Shown piece after piece: positions 1 to 5,898 of a DNA stretch of 7,551 nucleotides (positions are counted from its first letter, which is position 1; each line of letters opens with the position of its first letter). A program made the translations under genes and the position numbers. This DNA comes from Shewanellaceae bacterium (GTDB lineage: Bacteria; Pseudomonadota; Gammaproteobacteria; Enterobacterales; Shewanellaceae), in contig JADHND010000076.1 of NCBI GenBank assembly GCA_016779685.1, positions 1 through 7,551 of the forward strand, in the 5' to 3' direction. Below the pieces are notes generated by a model. It worked only from the letters and a program-made list of their open reading frames with translations. It searched no databases and was not told where the DNA came from.

Positions 1-435
1 GCATTAAAAAATGTCAAAAAAGGCGATAAAGTTCGAGTTGAAGGCAAAACCGGTACTTTTTTTGGGATGCGGGTCATCAAACCGATTAAAGTGACTTCAC
101 TGGGAAGTGAAGATGCTATCTCGCCGAAGGTGATTGATTTGGTTGCGGAACAAATTAACGATTATTACATCGGTCGCGTGGTGCGGGTGTCTGGTAAGAT
201 TGAGTCGGTGAAATCAGATTTACCGTTTGGCTGGCGGATTGAAATTCGCAGCGGTGATCATAAATCAGCGCAGGTCATGGTTGCATCTACTGTCGATGTG
301 GATCCTAGACGTGATAAAACGATCAAGGAAGGCAATCATTTCAACATTACTGGCGTTTTGATCAAATTTAAGGGTAGCTTCTTGGTTATGCCCAGAGAGT
401 TAAAAGATTTTGAACCCTTAAAACCGACGCTATAA
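1..435 (+). CDS. C-terminal part of a protein with tandem OB-fold-like units (5' end outside window)
   Basis: The reading frame is open from the first base, so the true start lies upstream; 144 codons and a TAA stop are visible. I do not recognise a named family. Residues about 1-36 look like the end of one OB-fold (GDKVRVEGKTG, then FFGMRVIKPIKV). Residues about 56-137 look like a full second one: strands at YIGRVVRVSGKI, WRIEIRSG and AQVMVAS, a short linker, then NHFNITGVL and KGSFLVMPREL. The 'GDxVxVxGxxGxFxGxxxxxP' pattern occurs in both units, which suggests a tandem duplication. OB-folds of this kind usually bind nucleic acids, and similar repeats occur in exported nucleases, but no catalytic domain is visible here. 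An internal ATG at position 67 is not a credible start because the OB-like sequence continues upstream of it. The gene ends just before a hairpin terminator and converges on the permease gene. Confidence 0.7.
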   Translation, partial: ALKNVKKGDKVRVEGKTGTFFGMRVIKPIKVTSLGSEDAISPKVIDLVAEQINDYYIGRVVRVSGKIESVKSDLPFGWRIEIRSGDHKSAQVMVASTVDVDPRRDKTIKEGNHFNITGVLIKFKGSFLVMPRELKDFEPLKPTL

Positions 436-455
436 CATCGATTTTAAATAGAAAG

Positions 456-498
456 CCCGCTGTCATACCTAATGAAATAGGTGTGACAGCGGGTTTTT
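456..498. terminator. Rho-independent terminator shared by convergent genes
   Basis: Left arm 456-471 (CCCGCTGTCATACCTA) pairs with right arm 478-493 (TAGGTGTGACAGCGGG) over 16 bp, with one position that becomes a U-G wobble in RNA. The loop is ATGAAA. Five Ts follow on the + strand (494-498), making it a strong terminator for the OB-fold gene. On the - strand the hairpin is followed by a short T-containing run (CTTTC), so it probably also ends the ABC ATPase/permease transcript, whose stop codon is only 8 nt from the right arm. Confidence 0.9.
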
Positions 499-500
499 CG

Positions 501-1733
501 TTAAGAGGTTGCGGATTGCAATAAAGAAGTCCGATAAGCCTGAATACTTGGAATAAGGGTCAAGATACTGTTGGTGACTATAATCAAGGCCATGATCAGG
601 CCGTTGGTTGCCGAGAGTAAATTGGTATCGATGAACAAGCTGAATGAGGCAGCCAATATCGGTTGAGATAGATGGAGCGCTATCCATAAAGAGAGTAAAC
701 CTATGCCAATCCCTGCACAGGTGATCAACAAGGCTTCACACTGGATGTAAATAAACAAAAAACGTGGATGCGCGCCAATTAAACGCATCAAAGCCAATTC
801 TTTTTTTCGAAATTGCATCGATGCCAATAGCATGGTGTTCATTCCCAGCAAAGAGGACAGCAACACCAAGGCTGATGTGATCAGCAGGGTGTTTTCAACA
901 TAGCCCATAATTTGCCACAGTTCCGTTAACGCGACCCCGGGTAGAATGGCTTGTAGCCGAAATTTTTCGTGATTGTTCATGCGATATTGAAAAGAAAATA
1001 AATTGTTTTTGGCATGCAAGCCCACCAAAAAAGCACTTATTTTGGTGGGCTCAAGCTGTTTGAGATAGGTGGCTTTGTCGATAGCGATGTTTTTCCATTC
1101 CGTATGCACAGCCTCAAGTCCCTTCAAGCGAACATAAATGGTTTTATCTACAACGGTGCCTGTGGGTTGCAAAATACCGCGAACGGTAAATGGATCTTCA
1201 TCGTGTTCATTAAATTGATGGTGGTGGTGGCCATGGGCAAAAATCAGTTCATCACCGAGTTGATAGTCTCGTTGTTGTGCGACCTCGGCGCCGATAACAG
1301 CATCAAAGGTATTTTGAAACAGCTCTCCCTTGGCTAAAGCCAGGCTTTGTTGTTGACCATAATGATAGTGAGAAAAAAAATCAGTGGTGGTGCCAACCAC
1401 ATTGAATTGATAGTGGCTATCCCCTAGCGTGATGGGCACACTCCACGCCACAGTCGGGTCGTCACTTACGGCTTGGTAAGCTGACCAAGGAACAGGTCTA
1501 GAGACTTGACCGATGTGAAACAAACTGTACAGCAGCAGATTTAGTTGACCCGTAGGCGCCCCAACAATAACATCCACCTGAGACACAGCTTTATCAAAAC
1601 TGACGCGCACTTGCTGGCGTAAATGCTGAGTCCCCAACAAGACGAAGACACTTATCGCAATGGTAAAGACGGTTAATAGCACAATAGTACGTCGATGCTG
1701 CAAGCTTTTATAGACAAGGTGGGTCAGTCTCAC
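501..1733 (-). CDS. FtsX/MacB-type ABC transporter permease, zinc-linked Zrg/PA4065-like, with His-rich periplasmic loop
   Basis: This is a 410-residue inner-membrane permease with the MacB/FtsX layout. One N-terminal membrane helix lies at about 17-37, a large periplasmic domain at about 38-275, and three C-terminal helices at about 278-305, 325-352 and 374-398. The cytoplasmic stretch FRKKELALMRLIGA (about 308-321) is the usual FtsX-family loop that contacts the ATPase. The periplasmic motifs PFTVRGILQPTGTVVDKT and GLEAVHTEW match, from memory, the permease group found with DUF3299 and DUF2796 genes. Residues 167-180 are unusually rich in His and acid (HGHHHHQFNEHDED). The start is GTG, overlapping the ATPase stop as GTGA, and has an excellent AGGAG seven bases upstream. 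Such MacB-like transporters usually act mechanically in the periplasm rather than moving a solute through a channel. The zinc-related role is inferred from family context; a generic lipoprotein or efflux role is the alternative. Confidence 0.85.
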   Translation of the reverse strand: MRLTHLVYKSLQHRRTIVLLTVFTIAISVFVLLGTQHLRQQVRVSFDKAVSQVDVIVGAPTGQLNLLLYSLFHIGQVSRPVPWSAYQAVSDDPTVAWSVPITLGDSHYQFNVVGTTTDFFSHYHYGQQQSLALAKGELFQNTFDAVIGAEVAQQRDYQLGDELIFAHGHHHHQFNEHDEDPFTVRGILQPTGTVVDKTIYVRLKGLEAVHTEWKNIAIDKATYLKQLEPTKISAFLVGLHAKNNLFSFQYRMNNHEKFRLQAILPGVALTELWQIMGYVENTLLITSALVLLSSLLGMNTMLLASMQFRKKELALMRLIGAHPRFLFIYIQCEALLITCAGIGIGLLSLWIALHLSQPILAASFSLFIDTNLLSATNGLIMALIIVTNSILTLIPSIQAYRTSLLQSATS

Positions 1734-2416
1734 GATAGGTCTCCTGTAGCAGATTGAACTTGATTGACTTGATGTAGGTCAATGTGGCTGGAAAAGTGTT
1801 GCTTGAGATTGGTATCATGCGACACTAAGATAACCGTGCTGTTGTTTTCGGCAGCGACTTGTAACAGAAGTTCGATAAATTGATCGCGCTGGTGGTTGTC
1901 CAACGCCGAGGTCGGTTCATCTGCTATGATCAATTGAGGTTGATGAATGAAGGCACGGGCGATGGCCACCCGTTGTTGTTGACCAATGCTCAAAGCATCG
2001 GCACGTTGATGAAGCTGATGTTGGGTTAACCCTAAGTGCTTGAGCATAGATTCAAGTCTATCTGAGGCAGGGCGATGGCAATTTAAAGCAAAATAGTTCG
2101 CCAATTGAATGTTTTCAAGAACGCTTAAATAAGGTATCAGATTAAATTGTTGAAAAATAACCCCCAGATGTTTGGCTCGATACGCATCTCGCTTTTGATG
2201 TGACAGTTGATGCAAGGGGGTATCCTCAATAAAGATCTGTCCAGACTGAGGTTGCAAAATGCCACAGAGTAAGTTGAGTAAAGTCGATTTGCCTGATCCA
2301 GAATGACCATAGAGCATTGTTTTAGAATTAGATTCAATGTTGAGACTTGGAATGTCTAAAATGACTTTTGTATCATAAGCAAATTTTAGGTTTTCAATCT
2401 GAATCGGATAACTCAT
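1730..2416 (-). CDS. ABC transporter ATP-binding protein (LolD/MacB-type), partner of the FtsX-like permease
   Basis: A complete 228-residue ATPase of the LolD/MacB class, typical in length. Visible motifs are Walker A GHSGSGKST (37-45), Q-loop VIFQQFNLIP (about 86-95), signature LSIGQQQR (142-149), Walker B LIIADEP (162-168), D-loop SALD (170-173) and the switch histidine in VSHD (H200). The signature has Ile where LSGGQ has its first Gly; as I recall, LSVGQ-like forms are common in this subgroup. ATG at 2416-2414 is preceded by AAAGG at a spacing of 5 nt. The stop overlaps the start of the permease, so the two form one operon and almost certainly one complex, a homodimer of each subunit with the ATPase on the cytoplasmic face. 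The DUF3299 gene starts 45 nt away in the opposite direction. No other substrate clue lies in the ATPase itself. Confidence 0.9.
   Translation of the reverse strand: MSYPIQIENLKFAYDTKVILDIPSLNIESNSKTMLYGHSGSGKSTLLNLLCGILQPQSGQIFIEDTPLHQLSHQKRDAYRAKHLGVIFQQFNLIPYLSVLENIQLANYFALNCHRPASDRLESMLKHLGLTQHQLHQRADALSIGQQQRVAIARAFIHQPQLIIADEPTSALDNHQRDQFIELLLQVAAENNSTVILVSHDTNLKQHFSSHIDLHQVNQVQSATGDLS
1741..1745 (-). promoter_or_regulatory. Ribosome binding site deciding the GTG start of the permease
   Basis: On the - strand the sequence reads AGGAG, then seven bases, then GTG at 1733-1731. It lies inside the end of the ATPase gene. It supports the GTG start in the GTGA overlap over any later start, so the permease gene can be translated efficiently as well as coupled to the ATPase gene. 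Confidence 0.8.
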
Positions 2417-2459
2417 AATAACCTTTTGTCGATAATTCTTTTTTCAATGAGGATAATTC
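2407..2459. repeat. Three direct repeats GATAAYTC spanning the divergent start region
   Basis: GATAACTC occurs at 2407-2414, and GATAATTC occurs twice, at 2431-2438 and 2452-2459. The copies start 24 and 21 bases apart, close to two helical turns, so they would lie on roughly the same DNA face. The first copy is inside the first codons of the ATPase gene and the other two are in the 45-nt gap. They could be an operator, or a chance product of AT-rich promoter sequence. The middle copy doubles as a possible -10 element (GATAAT) for the + strand gene. Confidence 0.45.
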
Positions 2460-2461
2460 AG
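2417..2461. promoter_or_regulatory. Divergent intergenic region with candidate promoters for the ABC operon and the DUF3299 gene
   Basis: Both gene units must be transcribed from this 45-nt gap plus flanking coding sequence. Rightward, GATAAT at 2431-2436 is a plausible -10 and would give a leader of roughly 20 nt containing the GAGGA site, but I see no convincing -35. Leftward, a perfect TTGACA reads on the - strand at 2468-2463, yet the sequence 16-18 nt further on (A-rich) is a poor -10. I looked for a Zur-type palindrome (GTTATAnTATAAC) and found no clear match. The promoter assignments are weak; the presence of regulatory DNA here is more certain than its parts. Confidence 0.4.
2449..2453 (+). 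promoter_or_regulatory. Ribosome binding site deciding the GTG start of the DUF3299 gene
   Basis: GAGGA at 2449-2453 lies eight bases before GTG at 2462-2464. The alternative starts, TTG at 2426 and ATG at 2447, have no good upstream Shine-Dalgarno sequence. The GTG start leaves a normal N-terminus with a few lysines before a membrane helix. Confidence 0.65.
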
Positions 2462-3157
2462 GTGTCAATATTAGTAAAGAAATCAACCCAAATATTTGGG
2501 TTATTCGTGTTGCTGGGAATGGCTTTAGGAATAACATGGCTGGTTTATCAGCAGCTCAACGCCTCAGATAGGCTCGCGCAAGCAAGTTACAGCAAAATTG
2601 AATGGATTCAATTAATACCTAAGCATGAACTTGAGATTTTAATGAACCCACCACCATCGATTGAGAACATTGAGGACGGTACTGAAGAGGACAAACTGAG
2701 TACGGTTGCGAAAAATCCTGAAATTCAACGCTATAAAGATGCACTGCATTCAACCAACATCGTGTCAAAATTTGAGCAATCCAAGCTGATGATCCCTGGC
2801 TTTGTGGTGCCTCTGGAATTTAATGAACAAAAATTAGTCACCCGCTTTTTTATTGTACCTTATTTTGGTGCCTGCATTCATTTACCGCCGCCGCCGCCTA
2901 ATCAGGTGGTGTATGCGACTTACGAACAAGGCTTAGAGCAACACGTCTTGTATCAGCCGTATTGGGTTGCAGGCGTATTAGAATCCGCTATTGTGAAAAA
3001 TGACATCACGACCTCGGCTTATACCATGCAGGTTGACTTTATCCGTGAATACACCGAAGCCGATGATGCCAGTTATACACCTTCAACTGAAGCTGAAGCG
3101 AATTTACCTCCTGAGGTGCTGCTTTGGGAAGAAGAACCTGAATTGACTTCGCCTTAA
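2462..3157 (+). CDS. DUF3299 protein, membrane-anchored, facing the periplasm
   Basis: From the GTG start the protein has 231 residues. Residues about 9-30 form one hydrophobic helix after KK, an uncleaved signal anchor or signal peptide, so the rest should be periplasmic. The DUF3299 domain is recognisable at about 45-195: IEWIQLIPKHEL near its start, IPGFVVPLEF (111-120), then the hallmark VPYFGACIHLPPPPPN (132-147) with Cys138 and His140. The C-terminal 35 residues are acidic and low in complexity. The family has no established biochemical function that I know of. Its genes are commonly found beside the ATPase/FtsX-permease pair seen here and, in Pseudomonas and Vibrio, belong to zinc-responsive operons. 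Cys/His in the core motif could bind metal, which is inference. Unlike the usual co-directional order, the gene is divergent from its ABC partners. It converges on potD with only 41 nt between the stops and no clear terminator. Confidence 0.85.
   Translation: MSILVKKSTQIFGLFVLLGMALGITWLVYQQLNASDRLAQASYSKIEWIQLIPKHELEILMNPPPSIENIEDGTEEDKLSTVAKNPEIQRYKDALHSTNIVSKFEQSKLMIPGFVVPLEFNEQKLVTRFFIVPYFGACIHLPPPPPNQVVYATYEQGLEQHVLYQPYWVAGVLESAIVKNDITTSAYTMQVDFIREYTEADDASYTPSTEAEANLPPEVLLWEEEPELTSP
2485..2502. repeat. Perfect 18-bp palindrome inside the DUF3299 start region
   Basis: AACCCAAATATTTGGGTT is its own reverse complement over all 18 bases; the next flanking bases do not pair. It begins 23 nt into the DUF3299 coding sequence (codons for Thr-Gln-Ile-Phe-Gly) and about 70 nt upstream of the ATPase start. 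It could be an operator for a dimeric regulator of the divergent pair, an mRNA hairpin near the start codon, or chance. Confidence 0.5.
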
Positions 3158-3198
3158 AATTTAACCAGACGCAGCCTTGAAGTGAATTCAGCGTATTG

Positions 3199-4257
3199 TT
3201 ATTGCTGTGTTTTTAATTTTTGCCAATATTCATTATAGAGCGGGTTCGCTTCACCGACCGTCGATTGAAACTCGCCCGCTTGAATGATGGCGGTAGGCGG
3301 AAAAATCACGTCATTGGTGGCAAAGCTGGCATCCATCATTGCTTTAGCGGCTTGATTGGGGGTCGGATAACCAATCTTAGCTGAAATTTTGGCAGCAACT
3401 TCTGGTCGCAGTAGGTAGTTGATCATCACATAAGCTTCATCAATATGTTGGGCATTTTGGGGAATCGCTATGTTGTCCATCCATAAGACAGCCCCTTCTT
3501 TGGGGTAGATGAACTTAATGTTGGGATTGTCCTGAATAGCTTTAAAGGCAGATCCGTTCCAAAGCATCCCTAGGTACACATCTTCAGATAAGTATGGTCG
3601 TTCTGGGGCATCTGAATTAAACACGGCGACATTCGGCATCAGTTGTTGCAGACTTCGGTAAGCCGCTTTAATTTCTTTGGGGTTTTTCGAATTGGCTGAA
3701 TAACCTAAAGAGCGAAGCGCGATGTGAAAGACCTCACGGACGTCGTTCATCAACAGAATCTGGCCGCGGTATTTGGGATTCCATAAGTCGCGCCAACTGG
3801 TGATGCTGCTGGGGTCAATAAATTCGGCGTTGACACCTATCGCTGTAGCTCCCCATAGATAAGGCAGGCTGTACGTGTTGTTCGGATCGTAGTCTTTGTT
3901 TAAAAACAAAGGTGAAAGATTTTCAAGGTGGTCTATTCGACTTTTGTCGAGTGGCCGGATCAACTGTTCTTCACGCAGCTTTGACACAAAGTAACTGGAA
4001 GGTACCACCAGATCATAGCCAGTGGCATCCAGCATTTTAAGCTTGGCGTACATGGACTCATTGCTGTCATAGGTTGTTAAAATGACTTCAATGCCCGTTT
4101 CATCGGTGAAGTCTTCTAGAATCTCTGGCGGCATGTATTCCGACCAATTGTAGATATAGAGTTTTCTAACGTCTGCATCTGAGCGTGATGCAGGCCAAAA
4201 TAGGATGCTTCCGATGACGGTCAGGAGAAGTAATCCAACCCCAATTTTACCTTTCAT
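3199..4257 (-). CDS. potD: Spermidine/putrescine-binding periplasmic protein PotD
   Basis: The 352-residue protein aligns along its whole length with E. coli PotD (348). Residues 1-28 are an export signal with a hydrophobic core (VGLLLLTVIGSILF) and likely cleavage after SDA; there is no lipobox cysteine. With an offset of +4 from E. coli, polyamine-site residues are kept: W38 and Y41 (YNWSEY), E175 (REVF), W233 (WNGSAF), W259 and D261 (WMDN), and Q331. The E. coli Thr35 position is Ser39, as in the putrescine-binding PotF. It delivers polyamine to PotBC. It is last in potABCD, beginning 4 nt after the potC stop, so it depends on the shared transcript; the periplasmic protein is needed in excess, but I see no separate promoter. 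It converges with the DUF3299 gene. Confidence 0.95.
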   Translation of the reverse strand: MKGKIGVGLLLLTVIGSILFWPASRSDADVRKLYIYNWSEYMPPEILEDFTDETGIEVILTTYDSNESMYAKLKMLDATGYDLVVPSSYFVSKLREEQLIRPLDKSRIDHLENLSPLFLNKDYDPNNTYSLPYLWGATAIGVNAEFIDPSSITSWRDLWNPKYRGQILLMNDVREVFHIALRSLGYSANSKNPKEIKAAYRSLQQLMPNVAVFNSDAPERPYLSEDVYLGMLWNGSAFKAIQDNPNIKFIYPKEGAVLWMDNIAIPQNAQHIDEAYVMINYLLRPEVAAKISAKIGYPTPNQAAKAMMDASFATNDVIFPPTAIIQAGEFQSTVGEANPLYNEYWQKLKTQQ

Positions 4258-4261
4258 AGCT

Positions 4262-5035
4262 CTAATTCTCTTTGATGTAGCGGTTTAATATATAAGATCC
4301 AAAAACCATCCCTAAAGAAAAAACCAAGATCAAAGAGGTGAGTGCATTGATTTCTGGCGACACACCAAGCTTGACCATCGAATAGATCTTAATGGGTAAA
4401 ATTTCAAAGTTTGGACCCGTGATGAAAGAACTAATGATAACATCATCTAAAGAGAGTGCAAATGAAAGCAACCAACTTGATAAAATGGCAGGAAATGCCA
4501 TGGGCACTAAAATTTTCCAAAATATTTTGCTTTCGGTGGCACCCAGATCGGTGGCCGCCTCAATCACCCGATAATCAAAATCATTGAGTCTGGCGGAGAC
4601 TGAAATCACAACAAAAGGCAGACAGAATGTGATGTGCGCAATGAGCAGTGACCAGAAGCCTAACGGCATCCCAAGCAGCAAGAACACAGCCAACAGCGCA
4701 ATGGCAAAAATAATGTCAGGCGCACTGATGATAATAAACAACAAGCTATTGACGATTTGTTTGCCTTTAAATTGATGTCGAAACAAAGCCACTGCTGTGA
4801 GGGTGCCGATCATGGTCGCAATGGTCGCTGCGGTGATCCCAACCGTGATAGAATTGACCATGGCTTCCATTAAACCATGATTGTGCCATAGAGATTGGTA
4901 CCATTTGAGGGTGAAGCCGTGCCATTCAATGCCGTACCTTGATTGATTAAAGGCATTGATGACCAAGACAAGAATCGGCGCATATAAAAAGAAAAACAAC
5001 GAGCCTAGTAAAGCAGTTTGAGCAATTTTTTTCAT
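4262..5035 (-). CDS. potC: Spermidine/putrescine ABC transporter permease PotC
   Basis: The 257-residue permease is near the E. coli PotC length of 264. Six hydrophobic segments are visible, at about 7-29, 62-86, 98-122, 128-148, 182-200 and 230-250. The cytoplasmic EAA loop that docks on PotA is at about 159-178 (EAATDLGATESKIFWKILVP). The charged SLDDVIISSF stretch (about 195-204) and the FEILPIKIYSMVKLGVSPEINA region are typical of PotC and PotI. Its ATG overlaps the potB stop as ATGA, and there is no strong Shine-Dalgarno sequence before it, so translation probably depends on ribosomes finishing potB. With PotB it forms the heterodimeric inner-membrane channel. Confidence 0.95.
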   Translation of the reverse strand: MKKIAQTALLGSLFFFLYAPILVLVINAFNQSRYGIEWHGFTLKWYQSLWHNHGLMEAMVNSITVGITAATIATMIGTLTAVALFRHQFKGKQIVNSLLFIIISAPDIIFAIALLAVFLLLGMPLGFWSLLIAHITFCLPFVVISVSARLNDFDYRVIEAATDLGATESKIFWKILVPMAFPAILSSWLLSFALSLDDVIISSFITGPNFEILPIKIYSMVKLGVSPEINALTSLILVFSLGMVFGSYILNRYIKEN

Positions 5036-5898
5036 GATAGACGGTCTTGAGTGTTGGTTTTCGTCGCTTTAGTGCTGCGAAAGTAAAAGACGATAAACCA
5101 AGTCATAATAAACAACAAGGTTAAGCTAGCAGAGGCTGCGAAAGGCCAGTTGCGATGAATTAAGATTTGATCTTTGATTAGATTACCGACCAAAACTTGC
5201 TTGGATCCGCCTAACAAGTCGGAGAGATAAAACATACCCATGGCAGGTAAGAACACCATCAAGATGCCGGCAATGATGCCTGAACTGGTCAATGGCAGCA
5301 TGATTTTATAAAAAAATTGCCAACGATTGGCGCCTAAGTCCATGGAAGCTTCTTGATAAATCGAAGGTAATTTCTCAATCGCAGCATAAAGCGGCAAAAT
5401 CATAAAGGGCAACAAGATATATACCAAGCCAATCACCACGGCGGCTTCGGTATACAATAAATGCAGCGGTTTGTCGATCAGGCCTATAGACAGCAAACAC
5501 CAATTTAAGACACCTTTGGTGCTTAAAATAATCTTAATTGCGTACGTACGAATGAGCGAGTTGGTCCAAAAGGGAATGATGAGCATCAACAACAGCAGTC
5601 GTTGGGTACCAAGAGAATAGCGCGTTATGATCCAAGCAACGGGATAGCCAATCAGCAGACAAATGAAACTGGATAGGCCTGCTAACCAAATCGAATGCAA
5701 AAAAATATGTAAATAGCTGATATCTAAAAGATTCAGATAGTTTTCAAGCGTCAATGGCCACGCCACCAATTGAACCGAATCGTAAGAAAGCAGACTGGCC
5801 GCCCCGATGAGTAAATGTGGAATCAAGACAAACACCAGCAACCAGATGAAGGCACAGGCGATGCTGAAGGTTTTGAAATGGCTGGTTTGCTTAATCAT
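5032..5898 (-). CDS. potB: Spermidine/putrescine ABC transporter permease PotB
   Basis: The chosen ATG (5898-5896) gives 288 residues and starts MIKQTSHFKT before the first membrane helix (about 10-36). Further hydrophobic segments lie at about 66-92, 100-115, 145-172, 203-226 and 256-274. The EAA loop is at about 183-202 (EASMDLGANRWQFFYKIMLP), the contact site for PotA. PFWTNSLIRTYA (109-120) is a typical PotB sequence. A frame-open ATG 42 nt earlier (5940) would add MKCHGYQVGRWSYR and lengthen the potA overlap to 50 nt. I reject it because a near-ideal GGGAGGTGG lies nine bases before the inner ATG. The overlap with potA is then 8 nt (ATGATTAA), and with potC 4 nt. Confidence 0.93.
   Translation of the reverse strand: MIKQTSHFKTFSIACAFIWLLVFVLIPHLLIGAASLLSYDSVQLVAWPLTLENYLNLLDISYLHIFLHSIWLAGLSSFICLLIGYPVAWIITRYSLGTQRLLLLMLIIPFWTNSLIRTYAIKIILSTKGVLNWCLLSIGLIDKPLHLLYTEAAVVIGLVYILLPFMILPLYAAIEKLPSIYQEASMDLGANRWQFFYKIMLPLTSSGIIAGILMVFLPAMGMFYLSDLLGGSKQVLVGNLIKDQILIHRNWPFAASASLTLLFIMTWFIVFYFRSTKATKTNTQDRLS

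Noticed and set aside
1014..1337. Open frame of 107 codons on the + strand
   Set aside because: It is antisense to the conserved permease gene and its product resembles nothing; it is a shadow of the permease coding sequence.
2401..2470. Zur-binding site for the zinc-linked genes
   Set aside because: No inverted GTTATAnTATAAC-like sequence is present; the GTTAT motifs here are in direct orientation.
3158..3198. Terminator between the convergent DUF3299 and potD genes
   Set aside because: The only pairing I find is ACGC/GCGT (3169-3172 with 3191-3194) around TGAA/TTCA with a bulge and no T-run; too weak to call.
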